Below are positions 1 to 5,108 of a stretch of 5,108 bases of DNA, in pieces. The DNA is from Candidatus Zixiibacteriota bacterium (GTDB lineage Bacteria; Zixibacteria; MSB-5A5; GN15; PGXB01). Position 1 is the stretch's first letter; each line of letters starts with the position of its first letter. Under the pieces are notes generated by a model, which saw nothing but the letters and a program-made list of their open reading frames with translations, made no database searches and was not told where the DNA came from. The translations under genes were made by a program, and so were the position numbers. The stretch spans positions 1 to 5,108 of the forward strand of contig JAUVBC010000186.1 of NCBI GenBank assembly GCA_030591405.1, in the 5' to 3' direction.

Positions 1-194
1 GAGACGATCAACCCGGCTTTGATTATATTTTTACTGAATAGAAACAGAACCAACCAGAGTAATCCGGAAAAAGCGAGAAGAATCAGAGCCGGTCGAATGA
101 TTTCGGTCACTGAAGTCTCGGCAATATTAACGCTATACAAAAACAGAACCGGGAAGAGCGTCAGAAGAATTGTATGTATTGGGTATTTCTTCAA
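1..194 (-). CDS. Polytopic membrane protein, N-terminal part (runs off left edge)
   Basis: An open frame on the minus strand runs from a TTG codon at 194-192 to the window edge, giving 64 complete codons with no stop. An in-frame TAA lies four codons before the TTG, and no ATG or GTG falls between, so TTG is the only reasonable start near this end. The protein begins MKKYPIHTILLTLFPVLFLY and holds two strong hydrophobic segments at about residues 8-20 and 36-53, followed by SKNIIKAG and what looks like the start of a third segment. The start lies two bases after the stop of the lipoprotein gene, which suggests one transcript and translational coupling; I see no Shine-Dalgarno site. The N-terminus resembles, from memory, the membrane domain of some large envelope proteins that carry a sulfatase/phosphoglycerol-transferase-like domain further on. 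That identification is a weak inference, since the catalytic part is outside the window. The coding call itself is strong. Confidence 0.7.
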   Translation of the reverse strand, partial: MKKYPIHTILLTLFPVLFLYSVNIAETSVTEIIRPALILLAFSGLLWLVLFLFSKNIIKAGLIV

Positions 195-196
195 AA

Positions 197-1585
197 CTAA
201 TTATCCGTATTGTTATTAATATCTGTTTCTAAGATACCTGAGGGAAAAGAAAGTGCCTGCCATGCCACAGAAACCGATGTTCTGCCGGTTTCATCTTTTT
301 TATTATGAATTAAAGGAATCAACGTTTCTCCAGCATAAAGCAATATCTTTTGGCTTTCGGGAACATAAAAGGTTATTCCCTCAAGTTGCTCAGCGGTTGG
401 GATAAAACTGCCCTCAACTTCGTTGGAAATGCTATCGATCTGAATAAAAGTTGTGTCGGAACTATCCCAACTGCGCCAAAAAAGATATTTATGATGGACA
501 TAATAATTGAGAAGTTTCGAGGTGGTGGTCACCATTAATTTATTGTTGCTGTTTTTCTCTTTAATATATTGCAGCGCTTTGATAGTCGGTTCGGTCAGAT
601 ATGGATATCCCGAGTTTCTTCCAAAGTGAGTATAAAAAATCATGAAGCCGTTATTGGATATCAGTTGATCGATCTGTGATTGACCAAGCTGCCGAGTAAA
701 ATTATTTTCGATAGCATCAGAATATTTCCCCCAGGGATTGATAAACCGGGAAAATTCAAACAGTTTTGTACTATCATCAAGTTGAAATAAATGCACCAAT
801 TCATTGTCATGTTCAAAATCAAGTTCGGTGTATCCAATATCCTGAAAATACTCGTAAATCTGTTTCAGGTTATTTAATAATGAAAAGTTACCATCCTGTC
901 CGATACAATGGGTCAATTGCCCGCGCCAAAAAAACTTGATACCGGTTGGAATGGTTAAATCAGTATGATAATAAGGTGATTCGATATTATCACCATAACA
1001 CCATGAAGCGTCACCGATATTCTGAAAATTACTTCCCGACGGCCCATGATTAATATAAACATCAACAGCAAGCGATTCATTTTGCATAATAGCAACTGCC
1101 TGCCCGGCCAGTTGACGATTAAAACCCTCCCGTCCAAAATGTCCATAAGAATGAAAGCAGTCAATATATCCTACTCGAATCAATTTCATTAATTTGGGGG
1201 CATAATCATTGAGCGAGTCGGATGTGCCAAAAAATAGTGAAATACCTTTATCTTTGGGGAGTAAAGAATCCTCAAGAGTAATCATTGCATCATAGCCATC
1301 ATTGTAAAACCAATAAGAATTGCCGATTTCCAATCCAAGTCCCTGACCATAAATTGTCTCGTCGTCGCTATTCAGGAATTGTTGAATGGCAAAAAACTCA
1401 TCGAATGAACCGGTTTGATCAATATCGGAGCAGATCGCCAGAGCCGAAATATATGGATATGGAAACATGCGGAGAGAGACACTATTTTCTTCAGCACAAC
1501 TGGAGAAGAGAAAAACAATAATAACCAATAAGCCGAAAAGAATCATATCCGGCGTTCGGGCTTTATTTCTATAAAAGATATTCAT
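197..1585 (-). CDS. Lipoprotein with polysaccharide-deacetylase-like (CE4/NodB) fold
   Basis: A 462-residue protein. Residues 1-30 form a lipoprotein signal: basic n-region (R6, K8, R10), hydrophobic core 15-27 and FSSC with Cys30 as the lipidation site, so the mature protein should be membrane-anchored outside the cytoplasm. Met14 is a possible later start but would lose the basic n-region, so I keep Met1. Candidate CE4 motifs in order: SDID at 53-56 (motif 1, usually FDDG-like), HSYGH at 145-149 (an exact H-S-x-x-H motif 2) and IFYTHFG at 316-322 (motif 5-like, His320). Asp54 or Asp56 with His145 and His149 would make the usual metal triad. The stretches GQGLGLEIGNSYWFY (80-94) and VYINHGPSGSN (176-186) look like family-specific conserved blocks. 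A clear CE4 motif 3 (RxxPY) was not found. It may remove acyl groups from a surface glycan, or be a non-deacetylase relative; the substrate is unknown. It is followed at two bases by a membrane protein gene. Confidence 0.55.
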   Translation of the reverse strand: MNIFYRNKARTPDMILFGLLVIIVFLFSSCAEENSVSLRMFPYPYISALAICSDIDQTGSFDEFFAIQQFLNSDDETIYGQGLGLEIGNSYWFYNDGYDAMITLEDSLLPKDKGISLFFGTSDSLNDYAPKLMKLIRVGYIDCFHSYGHFGREGFNRQLAGQAVAIMQNESLAVDVYINHGPSGSNFQNIGDASWCYGDNIESPYYHTDLTIPTGIKFFWRGQLTHCIGQDGNFSLLNNLKQIYEYFQDIGYTELDFEHDNELVHLFQLDDSTKLFEFSRFINPWGKYSDAIENNFTRQLGQSQIDQLISNNGFMIFYTHFGRNSGYPYLTEPTIKALQYIKEKNSNNKLMVTTTSKLLNYYVHHKYLFWRSWDSSDTTFIQIDSISNEVEGSFIPTAEQLEGITFYVPESQKILLYAGETLIPLIHNKKDETGRTSVSVAWQALSFPSGILETDINNNTDN

Positions 1586-1599
1586 AAGATTCGCCAGTT

Positions 1600-1628
1600 A
1601 CTATAATTAGATTGTTTTTCCCCGGCAA
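1600..1628 (-). promoter_or_regulatory. Candidate sigma70-like promoter for the lipoprotein gene
   Basis: Reading the minus strand, TTGCCG (1628-1623) and TATAGT (1605-1600) are separated by exactly 17 bases. The -10 matches the consensus at 5 of 6 positions and the -35 at 4 of 6. Transcription would start near 1593, leaving only about 8 bases before the ATG at 1585, which would fit the lack of a Shine-Dalgarno site there. In AT-rich DNA such matches arise by chance, so this is tentative. Confidence 0.3.
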
Positions 1629-1645
1629 GCTGTTTCTTCATAATA

Positions 1646-1681
1646 GATATTAATTATCCAATAGTTGATTAATTGAATATC
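1646..1681. promoter_or_regulatory. Imperfect inverted repeat in the divergent intergenic region (possible operator)
   Basis: The left arm GATATTAATTA (1646-1656) is the reverse complement of the right arm TAATTGAATATC (1670-1681) except for one extra base in the right arm; 13 bases separate the arms. The dyad sits between the two candidate divergent promoters, and its right arm overlaps the end of the proposed plus-strand -35 box. That position would suit a repressor or a shared regulator. The arms are almost pure A/T, so chance is a real alternative. Confidence 0.3.
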
Positions 1682-1693
1682 ATATCATATATT
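1665..1693 (+). promoter_or_regulatory. Candidate sigma70-like promoter for the rightward cluster
   Basis: TTGATT (1665-1670) and TATATT (1688-1693) are separated by 17 bases; they match the -35 and -10 consensus at 4 and 5 of 6 positions. The start point would be near 1700, giving a leader of about 22 bases that contains the purine-rich ribosome binding region. The only other candidate in the rightward cluster is the isolated -10-like box at 4677, so this one could drive all five plus-strand genes. Confidence 0.4.
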
Positions 1694-1706
1694 TGCCGGA
1701 GTGAAA

Positions 1707-1722
1707 AAGGAAAGGGAAAGGA
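1707..1722 (+). promoter_or_regulatory. Purine-rich ribosome binding region, best in the window
   Basis: The 16 bases before the ATG at 1723 are all purines, with AAGGA at 1707-1711, AAAGGG at 1711-1716 and AAAGGA touching the start. AAAGGG lies 6 bases from the ATG, a normal Shine-Dalgarno spacing. The region fixes this start. No other gene here has anything comparable, which suggests the small protein at 1723 is translated more strongly than its neighbours. Confidence 0.7.
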
Positions 1723-2007
1723 ATGTTTGTTAGTATTGGAATACATGCGAAACCGAAACCGGGTAAGGAAAAATTATTGATCGATTCGATGCATCGCTTT
1801 GGTGCCGCGATGAAAACCCAGCCGGGACTTCAAAGGGCGCATGCTCTTCAAGATTCGGAATCGGGGGCCTTAATCGGTTTGGCGATTTGGGATTCAAAAA
1901 AGGACTGGGAAAATGCCCGACCGGTGATGCTTGAGGCGATAAAAGATGATCCGTTTGAGGAATGGGAAGATGAACCGCCCGAGGTTTATTCTTTGGACGA
2001 AGTATAA
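1723..2007 (+). CDS. Small ABM-like protein (dimeric alpha/beta-barrel family)
   Basis: A 94-residue cytoplasmic protein with no signal peptide or membrane segment. It follows the ABM (antibiotic biosynthesis monooxygenase-like) pattern: a first strand FVSIGIHAKPKPG (2-14), a helix at about 15-32 (KEKLLIDSMHRFGAAMK), the turn QPGLQRAHALQDSESG (33-48), a strand ALIGLAIWDS (49-58) and the DWENA helix start (61-65). The length is normal for a single ABM domain, which usually works as a dimer. The C-terminal 20 residues are strongly acidic with DDPFEEWEDEPPEVY. ABM-fold proteins include monooxygenases, heme-degrading enzymes and many members of unknown function; nothing here identifies a substrate. 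It has the strongest ribosome binding site of the window and is the first gene of the rightward cluster, 36 bases before the polyferredoxin gene. No terminator hairpin is visible in that gap. Confidence 0.65.
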   Translation: MFVSIGIHAKPKPGKEKLLIDSMHRFGAAMKTQPGLQRAHALQDSESGALIGLAIWDSKKDWENARPVMLEAIKDDPFEEWEDEPPEVYSLDEV

Positions 2008-2043
2008 TAAAATTATAGGCAACTTTATTTAATAGGTAGAATT

Positions 2044-3120
2044 ATGCGGACATTATTATTTTTATTCTTTGCAATTATCTTGATAACATTTTCTGTGCAG
2101 GCAGATAGTCTGACGGTCGCCGATAGCAACTATATCGATTCCGATGGAATCGAGCATAATCATACAGTAAATGAACTTTCAGAAAATCAAACTCAGGCTG
2201 AAATTGAGATAGAAAAAACTAATAAAGATATAGAAAAAACTGAGGCTCCTGATATAATTGATTTTCTTCTAACCGGGAAATATATTGCATTTTTTATTCT
2301 GATGATTGTCGGCCTGACTCTTCTTTTGGGTCGCAAAGTAAATTTCTGGGTCAGGATAATTATGCTTGCCGTTGCCTTTGTTTTATTCGGTCTCGATTAC
2401 TTTATCCCACTGCACCCGTCACCGATGTGCGCCATTACCAAGCTGTTTATGTTTAAATTTACGATGGGTCAGTTTTTCCCGGCCTTTATGGTAATATTTT
2501 TGGCAATATTTATACCAAGTTTGTTCGTCCGGAAACTGTTTTGCGGCTGGGTCTGTCCGTTGGGTGCATTGCAGGATCTGATCAATAAAATTCCATTCAA
2601 ATATAAATGGAAAAATTTTAATTTTACAGCCTTTAATGCCGTCAGAATGGCACTGCTTGGCATGTTTGTTTTGACCTTTTTTATGGCACGTGAACAATAT
2701 GAAATGCTGGCTAACAACATTGATGCCGATTTTTCCAGTCAACTCTGGACCATCTTTTCGGCCTATAGTATTTATGATCCGATAAACTTCTTTGAACTGC
2801 TCCACTGGAGTATTGATGGGCTCTGGATTATAATGTTTACGATACTTGTTGTCACCAGCTTGATCTTGTACCGTCCGTTTTGTTACGCAATATGTCCGAT
2901 TGGTGCCATCAGCTGGCTGCTCGAAAAAGTTGCGCCGGGAAGAATTCGGGTAAATCAGGATCTTTGTGAAAAATGTTATGACTGTGTCGAGCTGAGTCCC
3001 TGCCCGACTATTGAGAAACTGGTTGAAGGTGACAGCAAAGCAGTCCCCGATTGTACCTCATGCGGAGAATGTATCAATACCTGCGAACCAAAAGCGATTA
3101 CTTTTAGTTTTAAAGGTTAG
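2044..3120 (+). CDS. NapH/YccM-type membrane 4Fe-4S polyferredoxin
   Basis: A 358-residue membrane iron-sulfur protein. Residues 1-20 look like a signal peptide or first membrane segment ending VQA; 21-70 form an acidic, Glu/Asn-rich linker. Membrane segments lie at about 77-96, 102-121, 143-162, 198-215 and 256-276. Two Cys-x3-Cys-Pro motifs, CGWVCP (167-172) and CYAICP (280-285), are the mark of the NapH/NosR/YccM group. A C-terminal two-cluster ferredoxin domain has C308-x2-C311-x2-C314-x5-C320-P and C337-x2-C340-x2-C343-x3-C347, enough for two [4Fe-4S] clusters. Basic residues (R97, K98; R163, K164; K182-K190; R277) put both CxxxCP motifs and the ferredoxin domain in the cytoplasm and the linker outside. 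Family members pass electrons between quinol or cytoplasmic donors and periplasmic partners, but no partner oxidoreductase is seen here, so the role is open. The only Shine-Dalgarno candidate, AGGTAG at 2034-2039, is weak. Confidence 0.85.
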   Translation: MRTLLFLFFAIILITFSVQADSLTVADSNYIDSDGIEHNHTVNELSENQTQAEIEIEKTNKDIEKTEAPDIIDFLLTGKYIAFFILMIVGLTLLLGRKVNFWVRIIMLAVAFVLFGLDYFIPLHPSPMCAITKLFMFKFTMGQFFPAFMVIFLAIFIPSLFVRKLFCGWVCPLGALQDLINKIPFKYKWKNFNFTAFNAVRMALLGMFVLTFFMAREQYEMLANNIDADFSSQLWTIFSAYSIYDPINFFELLHWSIDGLWIIMFTILVVTSLILYRPFCYAICPIGAISWLLEKVAPGRIRVNQDLCEKCYDCVELSPCPTIEKLVEGDSKAVPDCTSCGECINTCEPKAITFSFKG

Positions 3121-3151
3121 TAATCCAGTTGATTATGAATATGTAGATAAT

Positions 3152-4012
3152 ATGGATAAAACAGAGTTTTTACAAATATGTAAAGCGTCGGAAAAACGTC
3201 TTGCTGATGCTGGAATTTATTCGGCGACTGCTGAAGTCGAAATTATCTGGGAATATCTTCTTGAGGTTGACCGGCTGAATGTCTATCTGCATGGGGCCGA
3301 GCTTGTCGATGATAAGATAATCAAACGATTCAATGAGATAATTGACAAACGAATCACTCGCTATCCGCTTCAGTTTATACTGGGCGAGGCATACTTTTAT
3401 GGACGACGATTTGTTGTTACTCCGGATGTGATGGCCCCAACTCCGGAAACAGAGTTACTTTGTGAGTTGGCTATTAATTATATAAAAAATGAGAATATCA
3501 ATTACCCTGATATTCTCGATATCGGTGTCGGCTCCGGTGTTATCTCAGTTACGATAGCATCTGAACTGCCCGATGCAAAATTGACATCAATTGATATATC
3601 TGATAAAGCTATCGAAGTGACCAAAGAAAACGCCAATAATCATAATGTAATCGACCGAATTGATTTTGTACTTTCAGACAGGTTTAAAAATGTACCATCT
3701 AAGAAAAAATTCGATTTGATCTTATCAAATCCACCGTATATCTCAGAAGAGGATTACAAAGAACTGGAGCCGGAAGTTTTAGCCGATCCGAAAATCTCGC
3801 TTGTCTCAGGAATTAAAGGGATGGATATGATAGAGTTGTTAGTTTCCGAAGCACCAGGTTATATGAAAGAAAATGGTCGTTTGATGTTTGAAATCGGTTA
3901 TAATCAGGCTGATTTGGTTTATGAATTAACAGGGAAAGATAAAAGGTATCGATCAATAACGATGCTCAAGGACCTCAATGATATCGACCGGGTCGTTATA
4001 TTGAGCATATAA
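3152..4012 (+). CDS. prmC: Release factor glutamine N5-methyltransferase PrmC
   Basis: PrmC uses S-adenosylmethionine to methylate the glutamine of the GGQ motif in release factors RF1 and RF2, tuning translation termination. This copy has 286 residues, the usual length. The N-terminal helical domain (about 1-75) ends in RYPLQFILGEAYFYGRRF (70-87), typical of the family. SAM-binding motif I is ILDIGVGSG (121-129), the acidic loop is SIDIS (146-150), and the catalytic NPPY is at 193-196, followed by the usual EPEVLADP and SGIKGMD (206-225). One oddity is MAPTPETE (94-101), where the family normally has a form like LIPRPETE. The frame stays open upstream to an ATG at 3011, but that stretch lies inside the polyferredoxin gene and has no PrmC character, so the ATG at 3152 is the start. 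It lies 31 bases after the previous stop with no clear Shine-Dalgarno site. No prfA neighbour is present. Confidence 0.95.
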   Translation: MDKTEFLQICKASEKRLADAGIYSATAEVEIIWEYLLEVDRLNVYLHGAELVDDKIIKRFNEIIDKRITRYPLQFILGEAYFYGRRFVVTPDVMAPTPETELLCELAINYIKNENINYPDILDIGVGSGVISVTIASELPDAKLTSIDISDKAIEVTKENANNHNVIDRIDFVLSDRFKNVPSKKKFDLILSNPPYISEEDYKELEPEVLADPKISLVSGIKGMDMIELLVSEAPGYMKENGRLMFEIGYNQADLVYELTGKDKRYRSITMLKDLNDIDRVVILSI

Positions 4013-4017
4013 TTAAA

Positions 4018-4656
4018 ATGCCGGAAATTAATCTAATAAAGCAAACAAGCAAGATCATAAAATTGCTCAAAAAGGAGTATCCCGACTCCGCCTGTTCGCT
4101 CAATTTCAAAACGACTCATCAACTGATGGTGGCGACAATCTTATCGGCCCAGTGCACCGATGAACGAGTTAATATTGTTACCAAAGACTTATTCAAAAAA
4201 TATAAAAAGCCGCTTGATTATGCCGAGGCGCCCAAAGAAGAGCTTGAAAAAGATATCCATTCGACCGGATTTTATCGCAATAAAGCCAAATCAATTAAAA
4301 ACTCAGCGCAGGTTATAGTTGAGAGACACAAAGGCAAGGTCCCCGACAATATGCAGGAACTGATAAAACTTGCCGGTGTCGGCAGAAAGACAGCGACCGT
4401 AATTCTGGGGACCGGTTTCGGAAAGGCCGAAGGTGTTACGGTTGATACCCATGTATCCCGGATTTCCAAAAGACTTGGACTTACGACCGAAAAGACTCCC
4501 GAAAAGATTGAAAAAGATTTGATGAATATTATTCCAAAAAAAGACTGGGTAATATTTTCGCATTTATTAATAGATCACGGCCGTGCTGTTTGTAAGGCCC
4601 GCAACCCGGGATGCGAAAAATGTTTTTTAAACAAACTTTGCCCGTTTATAAAATAA
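4018..4656 (+). CDS. nth: Endonuclease III (DNA glycosylase/AP lyase)
   Basis: Base-excision repair enzyme that removes oxidised pyrimidines and cuts the strand at the abasic site. The protein is 212 residues, almost identical in length to the E. coli enzyme (211). The helix-hairpin-helix is at 114-130 (ELIKLAGVGRKTATVIL), with catalytic Lys124 in GVGRKTA and catalytic Asp143 in VDTHVSR (142-148). The C-terminal [4Fe-4S] loop has the standard spacing C192-x6-C199-x2-C202-x5-C208. The N-terminal TILSAQCTDERVN (40-52) is also typical. A small difference is Ala119 where most members have Pro (LPGVG). Every key residue is present, so it should be active. The ATG follows the prmC stop by only 5 bases, which suggests translational coupling; no Shine-Dalgarno site is obvious. 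Confidence 0.97.
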   Translation: MPEINLIKQTSKIIKLLKKEYPDSACSLNFKTTHQLMVATILSAQCTDERVNIVTKDLFKKYKKPLDYAEAPKEELEKDIHSTGFYRNKAKSIKNSAQVIVERHKGKVPDNMQELIKLAGVGRKTATVILGTGFGKAEGVTVDTHVSRISKRLGLTTEKTPEKIEKDLMNIIPKKDWVIFSHLLIDHGRAVCKARNPGCEKCFLNKLCPFIK

Positions 4657-4676
4657 TCTTTTGTTTACAGAATTTG

Positions 4677-4682
4677 TATAAT
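4677..4682 (+). promoter_or_regulatory. Possible -10 box (TATAAT) before the last gene
   Basis: A perfect TATAAT lies in the 51-base gap after nth, about 25 bases before the ATG at 4708. No good -35 box is found at 16-18 bases upstream, and the gap is A/T-rich, so this may be chance. If real, it would give the last gene its own promoter in addition to read-through from nth. Confidence 0.2.
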
Positions 4683-4707
4683 TGTCGATAAGTTTAAGAT
4701 AGACACT

Positions 4708-5108
4708 ATGATTACAATAATATTCATATTTATAATTTCGGCCGTTGTTTATTTTGGCTTATCATCGATAAAACTGCGGCTGAAATTTAATGATAAGATA
4801 AAATTTATTGACTTGTCATACACTTTGTTTCGATTTCGTTTATTGTTTAACGACAAAACCGGTCGAATTTCTATTGCCGGAATAACTATCAAGAGGTTTG
4901 ATTTGCTGGATATTTTGACATCCGAAAAGCAAAAAGATGCAATTAAAGATAAGATAGTTAAAAAGAAAAAAAGAAAATCAGTCTGGGCGAAATCACCTAA
5001 TTTTAGGCAAATATTGTACTATTTAAAAAAGTTGTCTTATCCTATTCGCAAAATTAAAATCAAATTCCTAAATATTGATATCTCGGACGGGTTCTCCGAT
5101 CCATACTA
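4708..5108 (+). CDS. DUF2953-like membrane-anchored protein, N-terminal part (runs off right edge)
   Basis: An open frame starts at the ATG at 4708 and continues without a stop to the end of the window, giving 133 complete codons. Residues 1-19 (MITIIFIFIISAVVYFGLS) form one hydrophobic anchor. The middle is basic, with a run of six Lys/Arg at 85-90. The part just before the edge reads PIRKIKIKFLNIDISDGFSD (112-131), followed by PY. This resembles the DUF2953 family, to which Bacillus YtfI belongs, where a short anchor is followed by a conserved beta-rich region with a Gly-x-x-Asp-Pro/Ala motif. The family match is from memory and rests on an incomplete protein, so treat it as a suggestion. 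Codon use matches the neighbours. The gene lies 51 bases after nth in the same direction; the Shine-Dalgarno context is poor. Confidence 0.45.
   Translation, partial: MITIIFIFIISAVVYFGLSSIKLRLKFNDKIKFIDLSYTLFRFRLLFNDKTGRISIAGITIKRFDLLDILTSEKQKDAIKDKIVKKKKRKSVWAKSPNFRQILYYLKKLSYPIRKIKIKFLNIDISDGFSDPY

Noticed and set aside
19..219. Plus-strand open frame of 66 codons.
   Set aside because: It lies opposite the truncated membrane-protein gene, whose translation has clear membrane segments; the plus-strand product has no recognisable features.
350..538. Plus-strand open frame (and similar ones at 955-1164 minus and 1285-1521 plus) inside the lipoprotein gene.
   Set aside because: They are other-frame readings of the lipoprotein gene, with no ribosome binding site or protein-like features.
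1677..1692. Short ATATC repeats (atatcatatcatatat) considered as an iteron or regulatory repeat.
   Set aside because: There are only two to three imperfect copies in an A/T-rich promoter region; this is consistent with simple sequence.
2419..2805. Minus-strand open frames of 128 and 83 codons opposite the polyferredoxin gene.
   Set aside because: The plus strand here carries the conserved CxxxCP motif and membrane segments, so the antisense frames are shadows.
3135..3146. A three-codon ATG-AAT-ATG-TAG frame just before prmC, considered as a leader peptide.
   Set aside because: It has no ribosome binding site, no regulatory codon run and no attenuator-like hairpin; such short frames are common by chance.
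3011..3151. Upstream extension of the prmC frame to an ATG at 3011.
   Set aside because: It lies within the ferredoxin domain of the preceding gene in another frame and its translation has no PrmC character; the family's normal N-terminus begins at the ATG at 3152.
4272..4563. Two minus-strand open frames opposite nth.
   Set aside because: They are the antisense of the helix-hairpin-helix and catalytic region of endonuclease III.
4657..4707. Possible terminator after nth.
   Set aside because: I found no stem of useful length followed by a T-run in this gap, so the next gene may be read through.

Overview
The window is AT-rich by eye and gene-dense. It comes from a bacterial chromosome: two divergent gene clusters leave a shared 137-base intergenic region (1586-1722). 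There are no RNA genes, insertion sequences, phage genes, CRISPR arrays or long repeats. A lipoprotein with an SPase II-type signal, weak Shine-Dalgarno sites at most starts and a mix of housekeeping and envelope genes suggest a diderm bacterium, possibly an uncultured lineage of the FCB type (Zixibacteria-like). That placement is only an impression, because there is no marker gene to settle it.

Left cluster, minus strand, read from 1585 down to 1. It begins with a lipoprotein that resembles the polysaccharide-deacetylase (CE4/NodB-like) fold and keeps a plausible metal-binding set. Two bases after its stop comes a TTG-started gene for a polytopic membrane protein that runs off the left edge. 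The pair looks like a small transcription unit acting on the cell envelope or surface polysaccharide.

Right cluster, plus strand, 1723 to the right edge. In order: a small ABM-like (dimeric alpha/beta barrel) protein with the best ribosome binding region in the window; a NapH/YccM-type membrane polyferredoxin; PrmC (release-factor glutamine methyltransferase); endonuclease III (Nth); and the start of a membrane-anchored DUF2953-like protein. The last four genes are 31, 5 and 51 bases apart and may be co-transcribed from a promoter before 1723, possibly with an extra promoter before the last gene. The genes do not form one pathway: an electron-transfer membrane protein, a translation-factor modifier and a DNA-repair enzyme sit side by side.

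Two of the seven genes are cut by the window edges (1-194 minus and 4708-5108 plus). Both were recovered by reading the edges directly in all frames. Nothing here is clear proof of a new system. The most interesting candidate is the deacetylase-like lipoprotein coupled to the truncated membrane protein.
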